A stretch of DNA of 64,000 bases from Glebionis coronaria. Taxonomy: Eukaryota; Streptophyta; Magnoliopsida; Asterales; Asteraceae. The notes under the pieces are model-generated. The model saw nothing but the letters and a program-made list of their open reading frames with translations, was not told the origin of the DNA and did no database searches. The stretch is taken from positions 537,094,038-537,158,037 of the forward strand of contig CM046876.1 of NCBI GenBank assembly GCA_025667525.1, given 5' to 3'. Positions 33,501 through 44,921 of the stretch are shown in pieces. The stretch's first letter is position 1, and every line of letters begins with the position of its first letter. A program made the position numbers and the translations under genes.

Positions 33501-34129
33501 TCATTAGTATAATTTAGGATTTTTAAAATTGTCAAATTATTTTTATCATTATTTTAATATTTTTAATCGTTATTTTAGTTTAAAAAGTGTTTTTAGTGTT
33601 TTAAAAATAGAAAAATAGTTTTGAAAATTTAGAAAAAATACTTTTTAGTCTTTAAATAATATAAGTGATTTATTAGTTCAATAAAATAATATTTTGGGAT
33701 TTTTCTTAATTATATTTAATTTTAGGGCTTTAATTAGCATTTAAAATTGAATGTTTAAATAATAAAAGGTTTTAAAAATTATTTATTGGATTTTTATCCT
33801 TATTTATATTATTTTAGACTTAGTTTAAGCTTTTAATTAATTTTTAGGTTTAAGTTTTAATTTTGTCACGTTTTACGTATTTACGTTCGCGTTTTACGTT
33901 AATTCGTCGTAGTGTAATCGTAATCGTAGCTCGTCTTTAATTTTTCTCTCTTAAAACCAAAAACGACACTAATCCAAACTTTGATTTTATATATTGGCAC
34001 ACTTAATTCACACACCTCCTTCGAGAACGAACTTGGACTTTTCGTCTTCACGGTTTTCCTAAATCGTGTCGATTAATACTTTCCGCCTTATACTTCGTTT
34101 TTCCTAAATCAAGTATAACGAAACCTACA
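30552..34129 (+). repeat. 5' LTR of element I
   Basis: About 3.58 kb and AT-rich. It contains a hairpin-prone AAGCTTATAAGC-type stretch (32015-32085), which could be an old MITE. A TATA-like TATATATAC box (32916) is followed by the inverted repeat CCCTACACTC/GAGTGTAGGG (32927-32950). The T-rich half (33110-33860) has no genes. The end is set at CCTACA by TG/CA logic only. Confidence 0.75.
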
Positions 34130-37100
34130 TCAATTTTTGGAAAAAAAAATTTAAAAAAATTTTTTTTTTTTACTCTAGCTAGTATCCTTAACGTGTTTAA
34201 GTCAAGTTTGCTAGGCTTTTATATAGGGAACTTTAAAACGCGAAAGTCTTAACTCTTACGAGTTAAGAACAAGAACTTTTCGCAAGTTCCTATTATTGAC
34301 CCTAGAGAGTCGTTTATCAAGGGAACTTTAAAATGCGAATTCTAAATTTGAAAAATTCTAAGAATTTGCAAGATCCTATAGATAACTTGAAAACCCAAAA
34401 CTTTGATTTAATTGGCTAAGCATCCACGAGTCTCATTCCTTGAGATTTTAAATTGTGGAGAACGAGAGATGATAGAGTAAATTATAAGTTTGGTATTCTT
34501 TCGTGAATTTATGTGAGTTGATTATAAGCTTTTTCTCCCATCGCTTGTTAATAGATATATTTGCAATAAATAAGGTTGTACGATTTGAAAAGTTACTTAG
34601 CTTCTAGCACAAGATCGTTTAAAAGTTGCTCGGTATTAATTAGAGTTCATAGCCAAGGCATAACTTATTGAAGAGGGATGCGAAGATTGGCGAGTCCGAA
34701 AAGGCCCTAACAAGGCATGAGGGCTACATTTTGTTGCTAAAGATCCAAAGTGATGTGAAGAATCATTTATCAAAAATCAATATGAAGGATCAAGACACAC
34801 GACGAAAAGCAAATACTCTCCTAAAGATCATGGAGAAGTCTATCCAAAAAGGCCCTAACAAGGTATGAGGATAAATAGATCCAAGTCCTAAAAGGAGGCG
34901 GATCGTTGTATATCAAAATCCAAAATAAAGATTGGAGAAAAATGAAGAAGTCGTGGTCCAAGTATGAAGAATCTCTCAAAAACTTCAAGTGAAGAAATTC
35001 CTATTATGAAGAGAAGACCATAATTTTAAGTACGTCTCTTAAGATTCGAAGTATGAAGTCACTTCCAAATATCGGTCCGAGAAAGGTCTCAAATCGTGAA
35101 GCGAGTTATGCCAAGATATGAACTTTATGAGGTCCCGAGAAGCAGTTTTAAAAGATTTTGTCCTTTAGCTAACTATTGATTAAATCGTCCTACTTTATTT
35201 TCAGCCTAAATAACTATCGAAATAAGTCAACAATGCATCATCGTGATCATTCAAGACAATCATAGAATATAAGAGATACACCTAGGAATAAGGGGGTCTA
35301 AGTGAATAATTGGGCCACATGAATTTGTGTTAGTTTGCTAACTTATAATAACAATGATCTCGTTTTTAAGCTTGGTTTGGGGAACGTGAAACTTGAGGGT
35401 GATAAAAATCGATGAGATCGACGTTTATGGGGATGACGAGTATGTTGACCCCGAGGGGGCGGTGTTCTTTATTGATAAACGTTTTGAGAACTTATATAAT
35501 CCGCCACCCCCTCCCACCAATGACTTAAATGTGAGGATTTTTAGCGCGACTATTTTGAATTTGACACGCCAAATATTTTCGACATTATCAAATCGGGTTT
35601 TCATAAACAGTTTTTAAACGATGAAAAAGGAAAAGATTTTAAAAATGTTTTAAAAGATTTTTCTACAAGTTTAACTCCGTCGTCACCGTGTTTTATGAGT
35701 GCTACCACCTCGTCTACTCCTTTTGACGACGGTTGGTGTGGATCTAGTGTGGGGGAAGCCCCTTATGTTCCCTCACATTTCTCCACCGAGGACGAGATTT
35801 ACGATCCCGGAATTGCTTGTAAAGGGAAATCTCGGTCTTCCGCCGATGCAATAAATGGAAAATCTTTTCGTTTGCTTGGTGTGAGTCTACCTCGAGTAGC
35901 TCATTATGTTGACTTACCCATTGCCCCACCTTTCTACTTCTTATCTATTTTCTTCTACCCCATTGGGGTTCTCGTTGGAGTGGCGTTGTTTCGTCTTTCA
36001 TACGAAAACGAGGACGCTATCTTTGACCCCGGTATACGTTTTATTGGGTTTTTAAAGTACTCAACGTACTTTTGGGCATTGTTCATCATGTAAGCCCCAC
36101 TAAAAATGACCAAACCATGATTATCCCTAAATGATCACATTTATGGGGATTCGAGTCGAGCTTTTGACTCGGTTATCAAAAACAAGGTGCCTCGTGGGGG
36201 ATTCTCATGCTTATCCTTGTAAATATTATTGCTTTTCTAATAGTGTAACGAGGGGACTTGTGCTCTTCCAACCTTTGTTCCGTGGTTGTTTGTGATTGTG
36301 ATTCATTAGGTTCATCGTCATCATTGAAGCCTCTCGTGTTCGTTTTACAGATCACTCGAGCTTCGATTGTTGCCTTTGGAGATTCCGATATCCAATGATA
36401 TCCTTTTATGTTCTAACATTTATCTTATTAGCGTAATTCATTAACGGCTTTTAGGTTATTCGTTTTACCCTTTCCATACTCGAGATTAAGCATTCGACTT
36501 CGTCTCTAGTATGGGGGTGTTTTCACCCCTAAACTCGAAATATTGAGGCAATGTTTAGTTTTAGTATGGGGGGTGAGTAGATACTTCACCTTGCTTATGT
36601 CACCACGCTATCCAATATTCATCTTTTTGTTATCGTTTTATGCAAAATAAGGCTAAAAATGGCCAAATTTTAAAAACTTTCTTATTTTTCATAAGTGTTT
36701 AAGACACGAATGTAGGTTTTCCGATGGTGAGAATAAGAGTAATTTTTTACTCGACCGTGCGTGTTGAGCACTTTGCTTCGATTCCTTAACTTTTTAGGCT
36801 AAGTCTCTTAAATGAGGACGAGAAATGATAGAGTTATTTATAAGTCTCATAATCGTCACGATCTCATGTGTAGTAATTATTAGCTTATTCTCCCCACGCT
36901 TTTGATAATAAATTGTTAATGAATATTGATTTAGCGGTTTAGTCACTATTGTTGGTTTCTAATTTGTTTTAGTAGCTTCCATGTAATTAAATTGGGAAAA
37001 CATTAAGGATTCGCCAGCGTCACGATTTTGAAGTATTGGCACCCGAATAATCGAAAGCTTCACCTAATAATAAGATTTCAAGTGCTCACCTAAATTAAGC

Positions 37101-37921
37101 AAAAATTTGAAGCTCACAAGGCCGAAAAATCTATGCCTAAATTGAAAGTGAATCAAGCCTTAATCTTTGAAGCTTTAAAGATCCAAAATTCTCTTTAGCG
37201 TGAGGATATACGTCTTTGGCTAATAAAACCACCGATGAGGCGGATAATAAAAGGCAAGGCAAGACCGAAGTCATAATAAAAGCTCCATGGCGGAGTTGAA
37301 TAAAAGATGGAGGTAAACCTATGATAATAAGGCCCTTCCGTTGGGGGGCGTATAAAAGTCTTGGTAATAAGTCTCATGTTCAAAACCGTTATAAAACCGT
37401 GTTTATCGATCTTTTTTGTTGACTTAATTTTTTAACATCGTTGTCTATTATGGTGAATTATTAATTTAATTATTTTGGTTACACCGTTAAGACTCTATTT
37501 TTAGACTTAATCTCTATTCACGCATAAGTCAATGATGTATCCTCGTGATCATTAAGACAAAAATAAAATTTAAGAGATACCAAGTAGGAATAAGGGAGTT
37601 TAGGTATGTAATTAACACTAATGAGATATGATCGTGTTGCTAACTTATAATAACAATGATCTCGTTACACGTTTAGCATGGAATTGGGTAAAAATCGAGG
37701 ACGACGAAGTTATTTCTAACGGAGCATTCACGTGTTCTTGTTCTATGATCCTAAAAGTCACTTAATCGTGATGAAAACAATACATTATGTCTAAAACACG
37801 TGTAGTAGTTTATTTAAATTCACGTCTTCAATAAAGGTCATCATAAAATGAATTTTGGAAGTGCTATGATACTTAATTCTAGCATTGCGTGGGGACACGG
37901 CAATGTTTTAGTATGAGGGAG
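34130..37921 (+). other. Interior of element I, no recognised genes
   Basis: The interior is built of two diverged copies of a block of about 2.3 kb: 34440-34620 resembles 36800-36940, and 35205-35380 resembles 37510-37670, including CATC(A/C)TCGTGATCATT and GCTAACTTATAATAACAATGATCTCGTT. Two small open frames are present, 35393-35617 (acidic, Pro run) and 35695-36093 (twice the motif DPGI, with a hydrophobic FYFLSIFFYPIGVLVGVALF segment). I cannot assign either. Polypurine-like TAGTATGGGGG copies occur at 36510 and 36574. Confidence 0.7.
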
Positions 37922-40900
37922 TGATGAGACTGTAATTATACATAGTCTCATCGTCCAAATCGGGCTTAAAATGCTAAAAATGTCATCAAAATACCCAAAT
38001 ATATGCTTGTTTTTGTTCATTGTGTATTTTAGGTACGGATATCGTGAAATCAACAAAAGATCACAAGAATGAAGCAAAAACGAACACGGGAAACGAAGCC
38101 GCACAAAGAACCGGACCCAAATCCTGAATTTCCAAAATGGTCCTTGAAGATTTGAAGATTGTCAAGAATGGTCCCTCAACTTTTGAAGACTTGTCATATT
38201 ATACCCTTGTAAAACTCTATTATTGCATTGGGGTCCCTAATATTTCAAGATATTGCATGATTAGCCCTTGAAGATTGAAGATATTACATGAAAAGCCCTT
38301 TAAACAAGCTTGGAAAATATTTGGTGGCCAAAATCAAAAGTTGAAAACTTAGTTTGTGAAGGAATTGCAAGATTGATGCTGTTTATTATAAAGTAGCAAG
38401 TAAATGGGAATTGAGGGACTAAAACTGCCCAGACAAACAAACCCCCACCACCAATCCTCTCCTGCCACGTAGCCCACTACCAAAAATCAGCCAATCCCAT
38501 CACTCCCACCACTCCACGTCATAACCCACCCAACATTTAAATAAACTGAGTTAATCAGTTTATTTATTCTCTCCATAACACAACTTTTAAATTAACCCAC
38601 CCCCAAAAACGAATTAAACATCTCCTAATCAACCCATAAACCCTAATTCTGCCCAGAATCAATTAAACCCTAATCAAAGGGTTTTTCACCCATTCTTTCC
38701 AAAACCTCAATTAACCTCAACCTAATCCAAACCCACTCCACAAAATACTCAACCCGTGACTCAAATGGGACCCCCATGGTTCCCCTGCTCAACCCAAAAT
38801 GGCAATATTCGAATCTCACAGAAATCCAACGTTCCCAAAGGGTTTTCTTGCTCCCAAAGAGTAGTTAAACGATCAAGATTGAAGATTCCACCTGGCTACA
38901 TCACATGGGCGATTTTTGACCAAGACCTCCAAGGGCAAATTCGGATTTTCAGTAGCGAGGGTTTCTCATTTGTATTTTTTATTCAGAATTCTAGAATCAT
39001 CCTATTAGCATTATAAAAAGAGGCCCAAACCTGTTGGTGCCCTTTGTTCCAGTTTTTGTGTATTTTTTAAAAAGTAATGAAAATCAAATTTTTAATGTGC
39101 ATAACTGAGTTCCATTTTATTTGTCTTTCCTAGTTTAATTTTATCTTTTATGCAAGGTAGTTTAAAGGATTCACAAGATTTCAGTTTGGAAGACGTTTTC
39201 AGAAAAGTTCATTTTTTCGTGTAGTTTTGAAAAAGTTTTTCATTAGCTTGATTTCAAACCCACATGAAGTAAAAGTGGAATGGGGGTTTGATTTCAGCTT
39301 ATATCAAAGATTTTTGTCAAAATTTTAGGAAGTTTAAAGTTTATTGGTTTGAAAGGTTGCATCTCAATTTTCTGATTTATAATTTATAAGCTGATAAGCT
39401 ATAAGCTGCTTAATCCATAAGCCAGACTTATAGCTTATTAGCTTTTGAATCAGTTCACCCCTGTTTGTTTCTTCTTTCTTGGCAGGTTCACAAGGTCTTA
39501 TTTCCTTTAAAGATATATGGGGGTGGTTTGGACTTAAGAAGTCACCACCTAGCACTCTCTACTTTTTACATCAGCAATCTCATAAACCATCCACATAAGT
39601 TCTTCACTTTTAAGCTTGAAAGGTGAAGGCATCAGCTCAGTTTTTGGTTTGGACAAAACCAAGTAAGTTGGCTTGAACCCACCATTGTTTGGTTTTAAGT
39701 GAATGCTAGGTGATTATTGGTGAATGAATGATTTTGATGTTAGTTTAATATTTGGTTTATGTTTATCAGTTGGTTTAGTGCATGCTAGATCAGGTTCCAT
39801 TAGGTTTGTAGGTAATTGGATTGCTATGCCTTTGCAAAATTTGGTTTTCATCAGTTAAGGGAGTGTTTGGATTTAATCTGTTTCAGTTATTGGTGATACA
39901 CAAGTAGTGGTTTAAACAGTTAAACACACCCTAAATGATTAGTATAAAGGTTTATTAGCTGTTGTTTGCAGTCTGGTAGGTTAAAATAGGATTTTGTATG
40001 CTCACTTTTTGGTAAAAACAGCTAAGTAATTCAGTAGGGTCTAAACTAGATTGTTTGAGTAGATTTTGAGGTCTAAACATGTTGAGCTGTTAGATATAGG
40101 TTAGATTAGGGTTGTGTGGTATTATTGATGATTATTGTATGCTAGTAAGTCCATTTGGTTACCTGGAAATTCGTCCTAGAGCATAATAGATCAGCAAACA
40201 CCCATCTGCTATACTTCCTGTTTACAGTAACTAATTTTTGGCATTTTGGTGTGATTTTTGTATTTGATTTGTGCATTTTTTTTTGTTTATATATACTCCC
40301 TACACTCCACTAAGTGTAGGGGTGCCTATTGCATCCATTGAATCCAAGTTATCATTAAGATCCAAGCACTTTTGTACCCAGACCCAATTTTTATAACTAC
40401 TAGTGGGAACCAAGTTCCCACTGCTAGTGTTATTGTTGGTACTGCTACACAAGCAGACAAAAGCAACAAAGTGTCACTATCAGATTCTTACTTTTTTGTC
40501 TTTAGTGGGCTTAATTAGGAATTTTTTGTTGATTTTAATTTTGTAATTTTTCTCATTTTAATTCTAATTTTTCTATTAAGTTTATTTTCTGTTTACTGTT
40601 CATTTCTTATTTTTAGATTTAATTGCTTTTTAAAATAGTTTTTAATTACTGATTTTTGTCTTTTAGTACAAGAATTTGTTATTTTTCAGTTTTAAAAATT
40701 TTATTAGATTAAGAAAAGTATTTTAAGATTTTTAGTTAAAAAATATTTTACTGTTCACATTTTAAAGTAATTTTTAGAATTAATTTTTGTTTAATTAGGG
40801 TTTTATTATAATATGTTTTGTCTTTAAGTGAAAAATTTTACTTTTTTCAAACTTTTTCATTTTTCTACTGTTCATTAGTATAATTTAGGATTTTTAAAAT

Positions 40901-41472
40901 TGTCAAATTATTTTTATCATTATTTTAATATTTTTAATCATTATTTTAGTTTAAAAAGTGTTTTTAGTGTTTTAAAAATAGAAATAGTTTTGAAAATTCA
41001 AGAAAAACACTTTTTAGTCTTTAAACAATATTAGTGATATATTAGTTCAATAAAATAATATTTTGGGCTTTTTCTTAATTATATTTAATTTTAGGGCTTT
41101 AATTAGCATTTAAAATTGAATATTTAATTAATAAAAAGTTTTAAAAATTATTTATTGGATTTTTATCCTTATTTATATTATTTTAGACTTATTTTAACTT
41201 TTAATTAATTTTTAGGTTTAATTTTTAATTTTTTCACGTTTTACGTATTTACGTTCGCGTTTTACGTTAATTCGTCGTAGTGTAATCGTAATCGTAGCTC
41301 GTCTTTAATTTTTCTCGCTTAAAACCAAAAACGACACTAATCCAAACTTTGATTTTATATATTGGCACACTTAATTCACACACCTCCTTCGAGAACGAAC
41401 TTGGACTTTTCGTCTTCACGGTTTTCCTAAACCGTGTCGATTAATACTTTCCGCCTTATACTTCGTTTTTCC
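37922..41472 (+). repeat. 3' LTR of element I, right end truncated
   Basis: Aligns with 30552-34091 at roughly 97% by eye with small indels. It stops after CTTCGTTTTTCC, about 38 bp short of the 5' copy, where H's LTR resumes. Confidence 0.85.
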
Positions 41473-41613
41473 TTTGTATTGTTTTCACTTGAAATAATAC
41501 ACACACTTTTCCTTCACCTCTCTCTAACTTTCTCTCACTAGAACAACAATGGCTACCATGTTCTTTGATCATCCCCGACCCCCTGAACCAAGGTGGCTTT
41601 TTGATGATTGTCA
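41473..41613 (+). repeat. 5' LTR of element H, second part
   Basis: Matches 44776-44916 with 2 substitutions. It ends GATTGTCA, then 2 nt, then the primer site. It contains AACAATGGCTACC, a good plant start context, at 41543-41555. Confidence 0.9.
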
Positions 41614-41983
41614 ATTGGTATCAGAGCTAACCGGGGGTGTTTTATATCCGTGTGTGTTTGAGTTGGGTTATCGGATTCGTGTTGTGTTTTTCAGAATCAT
41701 GTTTTTTATTACTTTTTTGGAAAAGGATAACTGCAAATGGTCCAGATCCAGATTTTTCAGTACAAGTGCCTGTGGTTTCGATTTCAAAATTTTACGGAAT
41801 CCTGCATTTCAAAATATTGCGGAATCTTGCATTCTAATATATTGCGGAATCTTGCCTTCCAAGATATTGCGGAATCTTTGCTTCACCATTTTGCGGAATC
41901 GAATGCTTTCTAACTTTGCGGAATATCATATGTATTCCACATTGGGGAATCATGGTTGCGTAATCGAATGCATTGCGGAATGA
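41549..41983 (+). CDS. Small ORF running from the LTR of H across the primer site
   Basis: The ATG at 41549 in AACAATGGC context opens 144 codons. The first 22 lie inside the LTR (FFDHPRPPEPRWLFDDC), the frame passes through the primer site and then through a TTGCGGAATC repeat array. The same ATG and first codons exist in the 3' LTR (44852). No domain was recognised. It could be a real leader peptide, an upstream ORF or chance; the repeat-coded part is unlikely to be functional protein. Confidence 0.25.
   Translation: MATMFFDHPRPPEPRWLFDDCQLVSELTGGVLYPCVFELGYRIRVVFFRIMFFITFLEKDNCKWSRSRFFSTSACGFDFKILRNPAFQNIAESCILIYCGILPSKILRNLCFTILRNRMLSNFAEYHMYSTLGNHGCVIECIAE
41616..41627 (+). other. Primer binding site of element H
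   Basis: TGGTATCAGAGC is a perfect 12-nt complement of initiator-Met tRNA, 2 nt after the LTR. Confidence 0.95.
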
Positions 41984-42070
41984 TGACTTGAAAAACATTG
42001 CGGAATCATGGTTGCGGAATCGAATGCATTGCAGAATGATGACTTGAAAAAAAATATTGAGGAATCATGC
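41765..42070 (+). repeat. TTGCGGAATC array in leader of H
   Basis: About twelve copies of (A/T)TTGCGGAAT(C) spaced 20-35 bp, including a near-perfect duplication of GCGGAATCGAATGCATTGC(G/A)GAATGATGACTTG (about 41957-42050). It sits just after the primer site, as in A, E and F. Confidence 0.85.
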
Positions 42071-44597
42071 CACTGTATAACATACCGAGACCTTTTACTT
42101 GACAACCAGTTAAATCATAAAGGACAAAACCGGGTTAACTAATCTATTTTCAAACAGACACACACCCATCTTTTATCAACCATCTCCAATCTATCCAAAT
42201 CCAATTTAATCATGTCCTATCAACTCTTCCACTCAGCCTACATCTCATACCGTGTCAACTCGGTAATTACGGAGTTGACCGAGTCAACTCACTGAGTTCA
42301 TCAATTTTTATCAAGAAAATATCAGTTTTAAAAACCTACATCATCATCATACTTGAAACCATTTCAGCTAAACGAGATCTCAGGATTGTTAACTTTTTTT
42401 CAATCTTTATAAAGATTTTTTTGCGTCTAACATTTCCTCACAGATCCATATAGGGTTTTCACCCGTGTTGATATTCGAGATTGATAAGAGTTGAGTATAA
42501 CAAGTATGTTAGACTCAGCCTTTATCTCGAGTTCAATAAAAAACCCGACATGCATCAATCAAAAACCAAAACTTTCGCTTATTTCGAAAATTAAAACAGA
42601 ACCTACCCGAAACCATGGAAAGATCTTGAAGCCAAAGATGTTCTTGCTTAGCCACGAATTAATACTATAGGTTTAATGGGTTTCTTGATTTGGGTATGGT
42701 GTATTTGCTGTTGAAACAATGATTATTGAGGATTCGTGGTTATCGGTTGTGATTGCAAAGGTCTAGATGATTGATGATCAGATTTAGTTTGAGAGGGGTT
42801 TTTTTATAGGCGATGGTTTCTAAGTTGAGAGGATAAGCTATTGTTAAGTAGCGGCTGTGATATTGGTGAGATTAGGTCAAGATTATATGGAGTGAAATTA
42901 GGAGTGAGAGATTATATATCCCACTTTCACTTGTTTCTGGACCGGGTATAGAAAGACCATGTGGGCCGAACTTTTGTTATTCATGGGGCTTGGGTTGGAA
43001 AAATTTTTGTGTCGTATATTCAAAGGTTACTCATGGTTAATTTTTGGAGTTGGTTATAGTTTTGATGGGTCGATCACTACCCTAACCGAAGGCATATAGT
43101 GGGTCGATTAATTTTTGCCATCGAATTCAGGATGACCGATTATATATCCCAATATTGAAATTAATCATGTCGGATTTGATTTACGGGGTTATTGGATTGA
43201 GCCGGGTTTTTTGAAAGAACCAAGTGGTAAAATTGTTGTCGGGTTAAATGCTTATGTGATAGGATTTTATTACTTTGGCGGGTCGTTTAAACAGTGACAC
43301 TCAAGGCCAGATATCCGTTTTCGATCATAAATTTTTTTCACGATCAACAAACACGATACATTCCACTAAAACGATCCTTATCAAAAATTCACCTAAATTC
43401 CTAACGGCTTTTACGGTTTATGTGATTACGAAGATGATTCGATGCTACTTATTTGAGGTTGAAGTGAGATTTCTCGAAGGCGTTCTTAATTTATCTTTAA
43501 AGGAGTACTTACGACTTTATAAGATAATTTGTTCGAGCATATACGGTTATGAATAAGACTTGAAGTATCTAGTTTCCAGTGTCAAGGGGATGATGGACGA
43601 CGACATGGATAACTATCATTTTTGAGAGCTTCGTTGCGGTTCTCAGTGTCACACGCACTTGTTGTTGTGGATATCTTTAAGAGGTGTAGTACCTTTTCTT
43701 ATACCGTCTGTTTTGGTATAGGGTACTTTAGAGAAGTTGTACCTTTTTTATACTGCCTATTGGTATAGGGTACGTTTAAGACTTCTCTGCATCGCTCTTC
43801 ATTCTACAATAGTGCAAGCTTAAGTTCAAGTTTGGGAAATTCTACCTCAGTTTCAAGTTAGGATTATCAAGTTATCTTCATCAGTGGTCACTATAAATAG
43901 CCAACAGAATTGATAAGGGGACTCAGTTCGGGGTGATCAAGAGAGAATTTTTGTTTAGAGAGATATTGTTGACATCTTCTCACATAGTATTGGTTACTAA
44001 GTAAGCGGTTCTAGTTGGCATACCACGTACACACATGAAGGATGATTCCCTTAATAGGTATCATCCTGGAGGGAGAAATGTGTACATGCGGGGTCACTTG
44101 ACTTTGGTGTTATCGTTTCTACATAAAGGGATAAGTTGTCTACATTCGGGACTTAATTGACTTTGATGTGGAAACTTTATATCATTATTGTACTGTCAGT
44201 AGAAATGTGCATTTCCGGGACTTAATTGACTCTGGTGCTACAGGTTGACTTCATGTTCGGGATAGAGTGTGTACTTCTGGTAATCTTTCATAGAATCAAG
44301 ACTGAGATTGCTTCAAATTGTGAGAAAATGTTGATGACGTTATCACCTCCCACAGATTTCCTCTAAAGGATCTGTTTGGGTGGGAGCAGTCTTTACTGCT
44401 TGTTTAATGAAAGGCCTTCTAGTTGGGAGGGAGTAAAACTCAACTAGTTTCTACAAAGCTGAAGAAATAGAGCTGGAGCATTCAAGAAGATGAAGGTCGC
44501 TGAAGACTGTCTCAAGGAATGCTGGAATTCAAGCTTATCATTTTTCTTTATTTTTGCTTGTAGGAATCATTGTAACCAACTCACGTGAGTCACCATC
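42071..44597 (+). other. Interior of element H, non-coding
   Basis: No gag or pol similarity. The part 43690-44330 contains repeated phrases such as (A/G)GGGACTTAATTGACT(T/C)TG and GTATAGGGTAC. The final part before the polypurine tract resembles the ends of Sirevirus-like elements (GGTCGCTGAAGACTGTCTC and similar). The ORF 43275-43556 has no recognisable domain and is likely chance. Confidence 0.7.
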
Positions 44598-44609
44598 TTG
44601 GAGGGAGAT
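44598..44609 (+). other. Polypurine tract of element H
   Basis: TTGGAGGGAGAT directly before TGTTAGACTT marks the start of the 3' LTR. Confidence 0.8.
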
Positions 44610-44916
44610 TGTTAGACTTACTTTTTGGTAAGCTGGCGCCTTTCACGTGAGTTGGACTAGATATACATCCATACGCAGGGACTTATTATGTAAAGGATAG
44701 ATAGTCTAGTTATGTTAGGCCTATAAATACCCTCATGACTCTCCATAGGGGTGTGGAAGCTTAGTGTTTTTTTCATTTGTATTGTTTTCACTTGAAATAA
44801 TACACACACTTTTCCTTCACCTCTCTCTAACTTTCTCTCACTAGAACAACAATGGCTACCATGTTCTTTGATCATCCCCGACCCCCCAAACCAAGGTGGC
44901 TTTTTGATGATTGTCA
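44610..44916 (+). repeat. 3' LTR of element H (complete)
   Basis: 307 bp, TGTTAGACTT to GATTGTCA. TATA box TATAAATA at 44722-44729. This is the only intact copy and shows what is missing at the 30550/41473 junction (about 45 bp). Confidence 0.92.
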
Positions 44917-44921
44917 TTAAG

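Larger units (their letters stand above)
30552..41472 (+). mobile_element. Large non-coding Gypsy-like LTR derivative I (LARD-like)
   Basis: Two long direct repeats (30552-34129 and 37922-41472) start TGATGAGACTG and surround a 3.8-kb interior without recognisable gag or pol. Before the second repeat stands TATGAGGGAG, a polypurine tract, giving plus orientation. The interior carries TAGTATGGGGG tracts typical of the 3' non-coding region in Tat/Athila-type Gypsy elements. The right repeat lacks its last 40 bp or so, and about 45 bp of the H LTR is missing at the same junction, so no target duplication survives. Confidence 0.75.
30429..44916 (+). mobile_element. Non-autonomous LTR element H
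   Basis: The target duplication TTAAG (30424-30428 and 44917-44921) flanks an element with about 307-bp LTRs, a perfect primer site and a polypurine tract. Its internal region of about 3 kb has no gag or pol. The 5' LTR is split by element I. Without I, H is about 3.6 kb. The two LTRs differ at about 5 of 260 comparable sites by eye (near 2%). Plus orientation follows from the primer site at 41616. Confidence 0.88.

Noticed and set aside
44657..44921. C-terminal part of the D RT ORF
   Set aside because: Below 44922 the frame runs into the LTR of H; the last about 90 codons are not D protein.
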